64,000 bases of DNA from Rhea pennata (GCF_028389875.1 NC_084671.1:4981501-5045500), one strand, 5' to 3'. Positions 1-16,622 are shown, counted from the first letter of the stretch. The notes: generated from the letters alone by a model not told the origin. Numbers and translations are program-made.

Positions 1-770
1 ATATCTGTAGTTTAGATAATCTTTGGTGTATCTAATTCATGGTGTGACTAATGAAATTTCATCTAACTGATTAAATAATGTTACTGCTTCTTGCAAAGTG
101 CTGACCATTCTGATATGTCAGATCACTTGGTCAGTAAAGAAAAGCAGTAAAACTTCTAAAGACTTGAGTAGGAATAGACATGAACCTGAATTAAAATACT
201 GAGAAGGAAGGATAAGACAGAAAAATCAGTCCTGCGGTGTGTTTTGTTGCAATAAATATTTATGTTCAGCTTCTTTTATGTAAAATGGCGAGTGCAAAGA
301 AAATAGCTTCTTTTATGTAAAATGGCGAGTGCAAAGAAAATACCTTCTTTTTCCCCCAGTCTGCATTGCACCTAATATAGAAACAAGTAAAATTCTTCCT
401 GTTAATAAGCATTTATCGTATAGTGTCATTCTTTTTTTTCCCCCAAACTCCTGAATTTAAACAGTGAAAGACAATTCTTGCACCAAAGAATTTATGCTGA
501 GTCTGGTACACAGGATGTCCAGGTAGTACAATGCTATTATAATACTAATAGTATAGGAGGGCGCTACAAATATAAGCAAAGCAAATGGAGCTACTACTTT
601 CTGCCCTTCATGGACAGAAAACATTTTCATGTAACCCCTGTGCACAAAGCTTTTACCTGCCTCTGCTTGGTACAGAAAGTGGATAGTAGTGCTGGCTTTT
701 TTGTGGTGGTGTATTTTTAAATATTTCATTCTTACTGTTGAGCTACTTAACATTTCCTTTTTCTCTCTAG
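1..770 (+). other. SERPINI1: SERPINI1 intron sequence
   Basis: This is AT-rich intronic sequence upstream of the first visible exon. Apart from the 37-bp duplication I see no exon. In particular I do not find the preceding serpin exon, which should end with the codons before DNKELYLG. Confidence 0.75.
268..341 (+). repeat. Exact 37-bp tandem duplication in a SERPINI1 intron
   Basis: A 37-base unit starting AGCTTCTTTTATGTAAAATG occurs twice head to tail (268-304 and 305-341) with no mismatch. A truncated further start (CTTCTTTTT) follows. It sits in the intron upstream of the first SERPINI1 exon in the window. No coding content is seen. Confidence 0.9.
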
Positions 771-4016
<3,246 letters not shown>

Positions 4017-4216
4017 CTACTACCAGCTACCAAAAAGAAATAAGCACATGAAGCTTGAAGTTAATATATTTAAGGTTTGCTGTGTTTTTCCCCAAGATAC
4101 TGTTTAAAAGCCTTTCAGGTTTAACTGTGGTTTAAATTGCAAGTCAGTTTCTGGAGGAATGTTTACAGTATTAAAATAATGGTCTGTTTCTGTAATTGTG
4201 ATTGCTGTGTCCTTAA

Positions 4217-4222
4217 AATAAA
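4217..4222 (+). promoter_or_regulatory. Proximal poly(A) signal of SERPINI1
   Basis: The canonical AATAAA lies about 200 bases after the stop codon. It is followed within about 30 bases by a GT- and T-rich stretch (GCTGTTTCTTGTTCTAGTG), as expected of a cleavage site. Confidence 0.55.
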
Positions 4223-4633
4223 ATTGTATACATGTCAACAGCTGTTTCTTGTTCTAGTGAATTGTAAAGCAAAAAAATCTTGCAAATCCATAACTCCTAA
4301 ATTTTTTACAGTCCAAAGGCTGACTTGATCAATAAGACAGAAGCAGAATGTATACAGCTCTGAATAATGGAAATAGTAAACCTACATGATAGCTTAGAGT
4401 TGGATGAAGAATTATATCTGGAAAATGTAATTTTATTCTGTTCTTATAGTAAACAGACTGCAGTATGGTGTTCCATCAAAGTTAATGGAAGAAATTAAGC
4501 TTAGTGGATTTTATTCTATAAGTTAACTGTGGTAGGGTTTTTTGTGAATCTTTCACATGTGATTCTAAAATACTGCTTTTATGAATGCTTCTGCATGTGA
4601 ACCTGCAATTCACCTTCCGTAAGTGTTGATGCC

Positions 4634-4639
4634 AATAAA
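4634..4639 (+). promoter_or_regulatory. Alternative poly(A) signal of SERPINI1
   Basis: A canonical AATAAA lies about 620 bases after the stop codon. It could give a longer 3' UTR than the proximal signal. Confidence 0.4.
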
Positions 4640-4899
4640 ATTTGATCGCATGAATACTTAAGACTAGTCAGTGTAGAATAGCTATATATATGGCTGAAAT
4701 TAATTGAAATGGTCACATTTATATGGACATATTTTCTCCTCAGAATAGTTATTCTACTTTGTTAACTCAAACTTTGCAATATCTCACTTTGGTGATCTAG
4801 AATGACCTTTCTTATAAAACCGTAATTTCAAGTGTTGAAAAATGTTCGGTTCATAAATAAATGTCTAATAGAACATAATCCTTTTTGTTCCCTAACTTC

Positions 4900-7800
4900 T
4901 TAAGAATAAACTGATAGATGAGAGAATGACACACACCACAAGTAAACATTAGCAAGGAAATTAGTTGTCATTCCTATTTGCAGGAGGGAAGAGAAATACT
5001 AGTTATCACCACAAAGATATGTAATTATTTCTTCCCTCTTTGTGTAAAACATGAAATAAACAGAAGTTACTAAAAGGTAAAAGAATAGGAGAAAAGAGGG
5101 GAGGAGCTTCTTTGAAACAGATGATAAATACAATCTTTTTGGTAATAGGTGGGTTTCTTCTCAGTCGACAGGAGTTTTGTCTTTTGAATTCTATGGGAAC
5201 AAATGCATACTGGCGGAGCTTTAGCTTTACTTAAGAGTTCTTCTGAAGTGTGCACTTCAGACCAACATAGATACTGCTCATGAAGTTACTCATGCAAGGA
5301 GAATTTCCAAAATTGAACACACTGTTTATTTTATATGTACTTTTGGTGCAGATCACGCAAATCAAACCTACAGAAAGCAATGGATGCCTTCTCTTGGAAG
5401 GCTGGTTCTCCCTCTGAGAAGGGGCACCTGAGCATGTTTAGCTTTGCCTCCTTGAATTGTTTCATTCTGTTGCACAGAGGAAACAAAGATCCTTGATGCT
5501 TAACTGTTGTTGCTTATTACCCTTGATGTGTAAATTTCTGGACTTACAAATTTTTATATTTAACTTAGACAAAAGTTGTAAACTTTTTTAGCTCTGTGTA
5601 AGGAAAATCTTATATTTGAGAGAAAGAAGAGGAATGCTTATGAGAAGGAGTAGAGGTTAGCTTTACCAATGCCTAGAACTAGCTCCAGTGCAAATGGAAA
5701 GCTCCTATGACATGAATGGAGTTACGCAATGGCTGGTTGGTTCTTCATATTTAAATAAATTATGAATATGCTCTGATGTTTGTAAATGTGATCCATATGC
5801 TAAGCATCTCTTGTGCCTCAAACTTTGAGGAGCCTGAAAATAGGTAAGATGTTTAAGCTATTACATTTCTTTAGGCAGATTTTCAAGGTGATTACTCTGA
5901 GCTTGAAAGAGACAGGAGAAAGCAGGTGACAACTTGATGATCTTTATTCTTAGTCAAGTGAAAGTTCTTCCTGACCAGTTTTGTTTTCCTTGCGTTAATC
6001 TGTTGCAGTGTAGATGCTTCTTACTAAGGGAAAGACTTTGAAGATAGACTTGAACTAAAGCTATGGAATTATGGAGAGACAACTGCCAGTCAACAATATT
6101 TGTAGAGGATGTCAGGCAAGTGTATAGACTTCCCTACCAGTTATACTGAACATAGGTATTAAGTAGAATGATGCAGAATCTCATATTCCAAGTCTGATTC
6201 TGTGAGAATTGCCTCAATGGGCATTTAGGGAAACTAGTAGAAACAAGAGCAGAGAGTAATTGTCTCATCTGATACTCAAAATAGCCAGTTCATATTTCTT
6301 AAATCTAGAATTACTAAATTTTCAGCAACATGAATTACTACCAAATTATGCAAAGATGTTAGCTGTCAATCAGAATAAGGTCTGGCCTCAGACAGTACTG
6401 TCTTCAATAGCAATAATCTTAAGTATTGTTGTCAATTTATATATAAAAATGTACACACACGACTACTATTTCATTGTGTATTTTAATCTACATTTTGTAT
6501 AGTGATCTTATCAAAGATGCTGCTTCTTCAGGACAAAAGCAAAATACTTTCGTCTTTTTTTTTTTGGTAATAGGAACTTGTGAATTGTTTCACATGGTAG
6601 TTTAGGCATATAATTATTAAAAATTGTTTTGTATTTGGGGGAGGGCAAGGATTATCAGAAAACAAAATACTGAAACTTCCATAGTTGTGCTGTGTAAGTG
6701 ACCCGTAATGTGACAGAGGGTACTGAGGTCTTTCTCTGGTTCAGATGGAGTTTAACAGGAGGTGCAATTCCCTAATGCTGTCATCTTCTGTCCTCCTTAT
6801 GTGTTCCTACCAGAGTCTAGCTGGGAATACTTTCCAGGGCTGCAGTTGGAGAGAGTACTTTCCCCACTAATCCTTTTAGTGGCAGCTCACTAGGAGTTCT
6901 GCTTGATTGCTTCAGGCTAGCTGGTCCCTTGTACAGTCACTGAGTTTATCATACATGAAAGCATCTGTTGTGAGTGAAAACACCTCTGGAAAACAGGTGT
7001 TAAATTTCTGCAGGACATACACATTCTTGAAGTGAGAATAATCAGTTGGAGGAGGCTTTAAATTTACCCTTCATCCCCACTCGGTCAGGCTTTGTGGCTT
7101 TCAAAATTTAAGAGCTGAGAGTATTTATAATGATGCTCCATTGATAAAGATTCCTATACTTTTCCTGTAAGGTTTCCCAAGAAGTTTCCAGTTACTTCAT
7201 TTGGCTGCAGGCTTACAGACTATTTCCTGTAACAAAGTTGTTGCAAATATTGATAGTAATCATTTGGGGGGGGGGAGGGGGAGAGAGACAATGTTGTTTT
7301 TCCCCCTCCAACCCCCAAAAATTAATAGCTGCTTTATCTGGATTCCAGTCTGTTTGATATCAACAAGCAGTGTATACCTCACTCACTGCTTCCTCCCCTT
7401 ATTTGTTCAGACATGTTTGTGTATAACCTTTATTTGCATTTTTCTCTTTTATTTCAGTGCAAATGAAGCAGAACTTGTAACTATAGTGATTTCAAACTCT
7501 TTCATACATAAAGTGGAGACCAGAATTCAGCAAATTCAACATGCAAAAGCAAGTGTTTGGGCTAAAAGGTTTATAAAATAGTTTTATACTAACTCAGAAT
7601 CTGACTGCTTGTGGTAGCAGCAGATTCAAGCTGATGTAGCAGAACATTTTTAAGTTACTAGAGAGGAGGAAGAACTGAGAGTAAGATGATAAAGAGATAC
7701 CAGTTTTCATTCAGCCTTCAAGTTGTATTTTCCATTACAGTTGCCCGCTGCCCTAAAAAACCCCCCCAAACCCTGAAGACTGGGCATTTTCCCAGAATTC

Positions 7801-10800
7801 TTCAATTGGCTTTTTTCATCTATTTTCTTAGAGTTGGCCATGGTCCATGGCACATGGTCATTGCTGAAGATACGCAGAAGTCTCTTCACCTTGAGAGAAC
7901 AGGAAGAAAAATGGGATGTACTCTGAAGTGAGCAGAATAATCTAACTCATTGTAAACATGCAGCAATAGACAGGGTGAACATATTTAGGTTAGGAAATAC
8001 GTGTCACTCGTCTACTATTCTGACTGAGCGCTGTAGTAGGGAAAATGTTAATTCAGGAATTAACATTAAAGGAGGTAGCTTTAGAATTCCTAAGATACTG
8101 CTTTTGGTCAAGGGAAAAGTTATCACTGGTTTTAAGTGACCTATTTAGGACTAAACACAACCTGTAGAAGGCTACAGAACCGTAGTAGTAAATCTGACTG
8201 TGCTGCTTAAATTAATATTCTCATACACAGTTTCATAAAAGTTTATTAGGCTATCTGAGAGTACCATTATTGGCCGTGAATTAGATATAATCTTATATAC
8301 TTCATGCTACTGTTTTATCTTTTTTCTCTCAAAAACATTTATTAAGCGTGCTTACTGAGCTGTAGAGGAGCTCTGAGTAAAGAGAATCATTTTCAACACG
8401 CTGCTGTTATAGGCAGAAAGCAGTCAGTGCTCTGCTTCTACATTCTGATGCTATATACATAAGCATGTTAATGTATTGCTGTGCCAAGCATTAACTATGG
8501 CTATCATACTAAAAGTCTTAACGAGAATATATGTTTAAAATTCAAGAAAAACTGCTCTGGTCCATGGAAGAGACTGAAAGCTTGTTGAAAATGGCAAGAT
8601 GTCCATGTTATCCTGTTGCTTAGGGCAGTAACAAAGGAAATCCATTCCTGGCTATGGTTGTCTATTAGTTGCCATCTCCTTTCATTTGCTTTGGTCTCTA
8701 AATCTTCAGTATGTTACAGTAAGGACCATGGATTGTATTTTGAACCTAGCTCACCTCGTTGTAATTTTACAGCAAATATACGAGTATAAAATTGGACTGT
8801 GGGACTGAGTCAGGTCAAGATATTAATCAAGCAAATGAGATCTTAGTGTTTTACCAGAAACAGCAAAGAAGTTTTGTGGCTTTTTTTTAATTTTTCAATG
8901 ACAGATAAAAGAAGAGACCACAAGATGTCACTCTATCCTAAGAAGCTGAGAAGTACTTTCTCATAGTAATCATTTGGCAATGTTAGAAAGCTGAATATCT
9001 ATCTGGAATAGGATTTTCTCTCAAATAAGTATGTAGTTCTTGGTGAAATCAATGGGCATTGCTTCTGCATTTGAGAGTCTAACTAGAACCATGTGTCCGG
9101 GATTAGTAACTGGTAAATATCACTCATCATCTCTACTCTGTGGTGCAGGTCTTCCTCTTTGATTCTTCACAACTTAGCAATGTTAAGCTCTTTATTTGTA
9201 GGTGAATTCATAGGTCTGGGTCAAGCCTGCACAATGGTATTATGTGCTTGGTGGATTGAGGCAAAAGAAAAAGTTTATTTTTCAACCCATCCCAATAAAC
9301 AGCACTAGAGTTATAGTATGAGTAGTTCAGAGTCTAAGAGCTGTAGTAAATGTTCTTTTTCTTGACTACAAGAGAGAAATGACTATGGTTGAGGTCCCTG
9401 ATATGCTGGCTTTATTATTATGTTACTCCCTTTGTTTTACCTCTGTTATTTCTCCTCTCCCTTGCTTCTTTACCTACAGCCACTAGAATTTCTGCAGGAG
9501 CACATTCCTAGCATGTCCTCCCTTTTTGCAATGAAATTACACTAGTGTCAGGTGTTTCACTCTCTTGCTAGGGAATAAGGAAAATTTTTCTTATCAGGAT
9601 TTTCTAGAAGAGAAGACTAGGCATATTCCCGAAGCTGTGTTTGCGGGTTAGGTCAGGAGTAGTGTTTCTATCCCTTTTAATGGGTGATCTTTGCTTCTCT
9701 CCTCACAGGAGAAAATGGAAATACATGAATTAAAAATGAGGATGTATGATTACAAAAGCACGGTGCCAGGGGAGAGGGAAAAGGTATCTTTATAACGCAG
9801 CTCTACCTGTAGGATGTGAATTCACTTCCCTCATGAGTTACTCTGCATCTATGGACGTGGTCAAAGAGAAATTGTTGTTTAACCTAGCTTGTAAAACTAT
9901 CTGCAGTGTGCAAGGATTTGGGATCAAGCTGCAATAGTTAAAATGGCTCAGACAAAACAAAGACTGCCTGCTTACTGGGGCCTTTTGTTAATTGGTTCAG
10001 TAGCTTGTCTTTGGCCCCCAGCTGGTATTACTTAAGGGCTATAAAATAAAATTAAACATAACAAACTATTTGCAATACACAAAGAAACATAGCCTAAACT
10101 GTAAAACTCATGAGCAACGTTGTATATCTGTTACCGCCATCTACTAGAGCTTCTCAAATGACGTTCTGTTTATGTAGGACTGCTTTCATAACATCCACAT
10201 TAATGTTTTTCACAGCGGTAATTAGGAGTCATAATCATGGATCAATTGCTCTAGGCCTTAGGTAAACTGACTAAGTTTGTCACAAGTCACGTGATAATAT
10301 GTAGTTTAAAATGCAGTTTATAGGCAACAGTATAGTGCAACAGTCAAGACTGCTAGGCTGATAGAAGGGTATCAGGCTTATCATGGTCACACTGGCAGAT
10401 AGGGAAGTGGAGAAAGGCACTGAAGATAAATGCACTTTATTTTTATTAACAGATAAATGTATTTCAAAAAAAAAATGTGACTTTTGGCTGCATTCACTAT
10501 TTTAGAAATTATTCAAACTTTTTGAAAACACTTTACAAATAAAACTTGAAAAGTATGTTAATGGCTATGCCTGGAATCCAAGCAGCTAATCATTCTCAAG
10601 TAAGTGGAAGCCCAAACCAAGTGTAGCAGAGCTCAAAACATTAACAACTGTTCCTAAAAGCATCATGTGCAAAAGTCTCCGTAGGATTTTCCACCTTCTA
10701 ATGTGATCAAATAGTCTGAATTTTTTTTCCTTAATGATGTGTTTGCGACACTGTATTCTGGAAATTAATCTGCCAGATAGTGGTAGTAAAATTCTAGGTC

Positions 10801-10850
10801 TTCTGCTAGGAGCTGCCTGAGGTAAAAGATTAAATTCATTCCTGTAGCTG
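4900..10850. other. Intergenic, no gene seen
   Basis: This is AT-rich single-copy-looking DNA downstream of SERPINI1. It contains a G-rich tract near 7266-7281 and scattered open frames of at most about 126 codons. None has supporting splice sites or a recognisable motif on either strand. I annotate nothing here as a gene. Confidence 0.6.
7266..7281 (+). repeat. G-rich tract
   Basis: Ten G residues, an A and five more G residues are followed by GA repeats. This is simple sequence. Confidence 0.85.
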
Positions 10851-12786
10851 GGGAATTAAGCCAAATTATCTGACTTTCTATCTTTGCAGCCACACTGAAT
10901 CATGACATGAACGACTATTTAGGTACGCCCTACACTTTACATTTGACAGGTAGTTTCACTGTGCAGCTCACATAAACTTGTCTCCTGTTCCCTATGGAAA
11001 AGGCATTTTTTGGAAGAACTTCAGGAAGAATCCTACAGAAATAAAAAGGAGTTTATATTTATGAAGACACACTTTAAGTAAAGAAGAAAATTAGGTACAG
11101 ATAAAATGTGATATATAGTTAATGGATTTTTGTTCCCATTAAGGGATTAGAATTGGCCATGGGGATTTTTTTTTTCAGAAAGATCCTTTCTGCGTGTGCA
11201 TTTGTTCAGATGGGGTGCAACACTATTTACGGCTAGACAGAAGGGCTTCAAGCATTTTCTCAGGCTCTAAAGTATTCTAAAAAGCAGTTAAGCCAAAATC
11301 AGAGTTTAAAATTTTTGCTCTGTCTTTACATGTATTTGTTAAGACCCACATTTTAAAACCAAGCAATTCAAAGTGATAGAATGCGTACAAGTACTAACTG
11401 TATGATAGCATCACCTTTATAGAATGAAACAAATATGCGAGAATGTGCCAAGAAATACAAGGAATCAGGAAGTCTCTCATTCCCTGAGAGCTGTAAAGAT
11501 CATAGTCTACAAAGTCATGGTTTTAACAATGCCAAAACTCATCAGTTGCCAAGAATCTGATACAAAATGCCCTTTACATTTGAGGCTTTTAACATTGTCA
11601 GTATTTTCTGTAAATGGCATGGTTTAAACTGTAGAAACTAGAAAGTTGAAATAATTTCACACAAACTGGTGGAAATTTTCAGGTTCATGTAAGGAGAAAT
11701 ACTTGTCTTAAAATTCATCAGTGCTTTTGAGAAAAGTTCTCTTTGGGTCAGGCTGATGACTTCGAATTGCCAGAGTGTAGAGACGCTCCGTCATTTTCCA
11801 GCAGCGGGAACACACAAAGTTCTCCTGCCAGCTGTGGTTCAAGACTATTTCTTTATAAGCTGAATCGACTGAGCTGCTGTTAAAACCCTCAGTGAAACCC
11901 ACAAATAGGCTAAGGAGGTCGATTCTAATTCACTCCCAGCTGTTTTACATTGATGTACCTCCACCGATTATTCCTCCACAGATTTTTTTTCCTTGACGTA
12001 AACAAAAGGAGAATCAGACACAGTGTGCTACAGTTCATAAGTTCAATTCAGATATTTTTTTAAACAGAAATCATTTGCAAATTGTCACAATGTTTCAGTG
12101 CTAGTCTTTTTGCTACAATTTCTTAGGGTGCAAGTGGAATCAGCTAACCTTGAATCCTTTTAATTCATTTATTTTTCAGTTGTCCTTCCATTTTAATGTG
12201 TTTAATCTCTGTGGAACAAAGTGTTCTGAGGAAATGATCTATTGATTACTGACTTTTTGATTCATGATATACACAGGATGAAGAGCTTGAAATCGTGAGT
12301 AAAATAGATTAACTTGTATCAAGCATTTATAAAAGCTGAGGATATTACCAGTGCTTTGTCTTTGTCATGTCGATTACAAAGTAGGCATGAACCATCCTAA
12401 AGGAGAAAGTGCAGTTAGCAATGACCAAAAACTAGTCTAGTTCCAAGGACTTAACTGTTTAAATCAAACAATCACATAGCATCCTAAATACCCATACCAA
12501 AAAGTATCATCATAAAAACCTATTAGAACTATTTAGTCAGTCATCTGGGGCCTGATAAAAAGTTGTTTTATTGTCCGTAAAGAAGATTGCCATTAGTTTC
12601 AGTCAGTTTGGGACCATATGAATTTTTCTCAGGTTATGTTCTGATGCACAATAGAGAACCAGGTGAGACTGGCATATCTGTAATTTTTGTTGATCAGTAA
12701 GATCTGTTTTTGTCCAGTTGTGGCAAAAATCACTTCAGGTCACTCCTGAAAATATGAAGTGGACCTCTGATCACAATATTTCCACC

Positions 12787-12815
12787 AAAAAAAAAAAAAA
12801 GAGAGAGAGAGAGAC
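12787..12815 (+). repeat. A14 tract followed by (GA)n
   Basis: Fourteen A residues run straight into GAGAGA repeats. This is simple sequence with no gene attached. Confidence 0.85.
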
Positions 12816-13841
12816 TACAAGCATGCAGGATATAGAATTTATAAAACAGGTATGTTGTGTGTATGTACACCTGCATATACACTCCACTGAGTGTGGACAT
12901 GCCATCAAATCATAAATCCTGTTACTGTTATACAAATTATATTTGCATGAAACTAGAAGATAATACAGTACAAAATAACAAAGCTGCTCTCTGCCTCTTG
13001 GTTTGGAGACTGGAGGACTTAGTGCAGGATACCTTTAATAGTGTAGAGTATAGCTTGTTTCACTCTCTCCCTTTCTCTACTGTTTAGGGAGCCTAACCTG
13101 ACTAAATCTGTTTCTTTTGATCCCTAAAGTTAAATGGGATATGCTCAAGTATTCAGGCCTCCTGAGATTTTTGGAGGCATATTGCTCCTCCTACAGCCAC
13201 TGCACAGAGAATTCACAAGTTAAATGTAAGATAGAAAGTGATAGATGAAGGCAGAGAATCATAGGGGAATAAAGGGATATCACTGTATAACATGATGGGC
13301 TGTTGCAGAGCTCACCAGCTACTTGTCAACCCTGAGGGCTCTAAAGAGGAGTCATGACCTTCCCATTTATATGCTGCCTTTGTATTACTTTGCATGCATT
13401 TTCTAGATCACAGTGGCTTGTTAGTAGATTTACTGGTGGTGTACTGAAAAGTAACTTTAGGACCAGTTAATTTGGGCTTACTTAGCTTTGATAACACCTG
13501 CTTAAAATATGCTCCCTTCTGTGAATGACAAGTGTATAAAGATTATATTATTATAGTTCTGTGGCAAGTATCTTCTGAAAAGCAACATAGAAGGCTATTT
13601 TTCAGAAGGGCCATTAACCATCTGGCAGCCCATTTTCTATCTTCTTTCATTGCAAGCCTGATAATCAGAATAGCATTCAAGAAAAAGGCAGATCAAAGTC
13701 TTTCCTGTTTTCACTGCAAATACATCCTTAACAACCCTATAAACAAAGATTTTCAAGTGGAGAATTCCTAGAAACTTGTTTTACATTAATATCTTTTTGA
13801 GTGCCATAAAGTTCTGCTAATTCCTTAGATTTTCTGCACAC

Positions 13842-13844
<3 letters not shown>

Positions 13845-13881
<37 letters not shown>
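13845..13881 (+). repeat. 37-base poly-T tract
   Basis: An uninterrupted run of T. Read on the - strand it is a poly-A that could be the tail of an old retrocopy. The flank that would hold the retrocopy body (to its right) shows nothing recognisable. Confidence 0.9.
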
Positions 13882-13884
<3 letters not shown>

Positions 13885-16510
13885 GAAATTCCAGTATTAT
13901 TCATTTTATAGGTTTGTTCACATTCAGCAGTATGGAAAACAGACTATCCTAATAAACACAGGAGGATTTTGTATGTGTAATACCATTGTATGTATGGCAA
14001 TAATGCTGATTATGAATTACACTGCCATAATACTCTAATCCTACTCAGTCACCTCATTTAGGACGGGGTTTTTCCTAACAGTTGGTAGAGGAGTATCACA
14101 TTCTTTGTTCCTGACAAAGAGTCTCAGAGCTCACCTAGAGCTTGTAGATGGCAACAGATGTGGAAAGCTTGCAGATTAAAATTTGATTTCACATGGAGCA
14201 AGGCTATTGTGTAGGAAATTATATTATATTGTGTAAGCTATTATCTGTGTTTGTCAGATAAAATCTGAAAACGGAAGCAGTAAGAGGCTATAAATTCCAA
14301 GCCATAAAATGACATGGAGACTGAGGGGGGATGTTCCACTGCATCCCAAACTATTGTCCAAATCAGCAAATCATCTTGTAGGGCCAAAGTGTTAATGAAT
14401 TTATGTAGTAGGAAAATCCATGGAACAGTCAAAGCATTTTAAAACAAGCCAACAGATATATGCAGCATTTGGGAGTGACAGCTGATGCCACCTCAAAGAT
14501 GTAACATGTGATTTTCACAATCATAAAGAAATATTTAATTTTATTTACTTAAACTAACCCCTGTTTTGCTGTGAGCCTTAATCATCTGGTGTCACACAAT
14601 AGCATACTGAAAGTCACACACTGAATGACATCTCCTGGGAGTATGTTATGAATATCCTGGATGTATTCCACAGCTGTACAGAGGAAGTACTTCGAGCCTT
14701 ACTAGCTATATAGCACACGCTCTTACTGCTTTGCTTTGTATTCAGCAGCTCTACAAAACAGCAAAGGCAAAATGCAAAATAAGGAATACTACTGAAGCTC
14801 AGGTGCTCATCTTTCACAATTCAACTGCAAAAATTCGGAGATCTGAAATGAAACAAAAGTGTAAGTATCAGTAGAAAAATTAAACTACCTTGATCAACAG
14901 AACTACACCTAGTCAATAATTTTTTAATACAATATTGTTTGTTCAAAGAGGTACCACCACCACATAATGTTTACTGCTGAAAATGTAGCCTCCTCCTTTC
15001 CTCAGTGTAAATCAAAGAGAAAAGAAGTTTTGCATTTCTCAGTTGCTAGAATACAGGAGCTGGCAGAGCACAACAAAGCGGAGCAGCCAAAAGGCCACTT
15101 TAATTTATGCTTGAGACTGGTTCAGTGGTCTTGCAGGCCTGTGACTGGAGCATACAGTGACATAAAGTATCTTACCAGCACCTTCATAACCCTCTGTTAG
15201 GCCATCAGATGGCATAGCTTCTCTGAAGTCAAAAGATTTGGGTGGTTTAAAATGTTACTTTTTACTCCTTTTCTTGAAACAGCAAAATTAAAATCAAAGC
15301 AAAATTAAAATGAGGGGAAAAAATGAACCTAAGCAAGATGATAGTTTTGTTTTTGGAGGGGATTTTGTATGAAATAACTAAAAGAGAGAGAGGCATTGAA
15401 TGAAGTTATTCAATTTCAAGCCAATAGATTGCCTTTACTGGACTCTGATCAAAATTAATCAGTTGGCCTGAAAGACTAATTCATATTGATGTTTTACTCC
15501 CTTATCAGCCTGGTGTACGTGCTCTGGGTTAGTCCTGGCAACAGATTCAGTGTCCTAGAATATCAGAACTTGGGTGAAAGACGGGGTTGTGTGGAGTAAG
15601 GGGAAGGTTCACCATCCAGAAGATACTTTAAGATCTTCTTGTCTTTTGAACATACATAAATTAGGAATGCCTTTTATTTGGAAGTCAGTAGACCTGATTT
15701 AAAATAACTATTTATATCTGCACCTTGTGAATGCAAAATGCTCGTTACTCAAAATTCTCCATTCGGTCATTACACGTACTGAGCAACAGGTACAAATACT
15801 TACCTGTGGGAGAAAGCAATGGAAAATCAGTCCAAAGAATGCTTAAAACCTTCTCCACCATGTGATATGGCAAATGCGTTGTCTGACTTTGACCAGATAC
15901 ACATTTTCATTACATTTAATTTTTTTTGGCAGGACATGCCAGTTTCTAGCTCTAAGCGTATGAAACATGGATAGCTATAGTGTTTCTTCCTCCTTCCCAG
16001 AAAAGAAGCATTTTCACACAAATGCGTCTTTATCCTTATAGACAGTGAATAACAAGGTATTCTTTTGAACTACACTTTCTTTGGCAATAGAAACAGGAAA
16101 AGTATGGGGTTGAAAAAGTCAGAGACGTCAGGAACCGGTTTGCCTGAAAGTACCTATTCACAGTTCTCAGTTCTGTCGTGGTTGCAAGGGAGGCAGATGT
16201 CCCTGAAATTCAAACAACAGAATTGCATGTTTGTTATTCAACTGTATTGCTTTTGCATGCTATCCTCTTCTTTCAGTTCTTTCTTAGCTAACGTAAAGGT
16301 TGTTTTCACAATCTCAACCCGTCAACAGCGTAACATCAATGAGAAATGTAGCGCAGTAATGCGGACTGTATCACAGAAACAAATGGAGGGAGGGATAGCT
16401 CTTTGAAAGATAGCAGAGACATTTTAAAACATGTTTTTATTAAAAATTGGTGGTCTTCTATGGGACTTCCATATATGGAGGAAGACATATATTCTGTTCC
16501 CCTCCCTGCC

Positions 16511-16622
16511 TTTATATATTATATATGTGCATGTGTGTGTATGTAAACATGCATGTGTGCATGTATACAGCTATGTATTTATACAAATATAGAAATATCT
16601 GTAAATATACATACAAAATTGA
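16511..16622 (+). repeat. Imperfect TA/TG/CA-rich simple sequence
   Basis: Interspersed TATATA, GTGTGT and GCATG steps form degenerate purine-pyrimidine alternating DNA. It also produces the overlapping short open frames seen here on both strands, which I do not consider coding. Confidence 0.7.

Larger units (their letters stand above)
4017..4880 (+). other. SERPINI1: SERPINI1 3' UTR (approximate end)
   Basis: This is AT-rich sequence directly downstream of the SERPINI1 stop. It holds AATAAA hexamers at 4217-4222, 4634-4639 and 4856-4861, so alternative 3' ends are possible. Which one is used cannot be told from sequence. A further AATAAA lies at 5055-5060. Confidence 0.6.

Noticed and set aside
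5810-5844. Possible short exon ending AATAG/GTAAGA that would join the LRR gene in phase
   Set aside because: The acceptor has no pyrimidine tract and the implied intron is about 20 kb.
7448-7581. Open frame after a good-looking acceptor (TCTTTTATTTCAG) near 7456
   Set aside because: It runs to a stop with no donor and no recognisable motif, and it has no partner exon in a matching phase.
12277-12294. 18-nt piece between CACAG and GTGAGT, with an ATG that could start a protein leading to the exon at 25632
   Set aside because: It is too short to judge, the acceptor is weak and it would need a 13-kb intron. Phase agreement alone is one chance in three.
13845-13881. Poly-T as the tail of a processed pseudogene on -
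   Set aside because: The adjoining sequence shows no recognisable gene copy and no target-site duplication that I can see.
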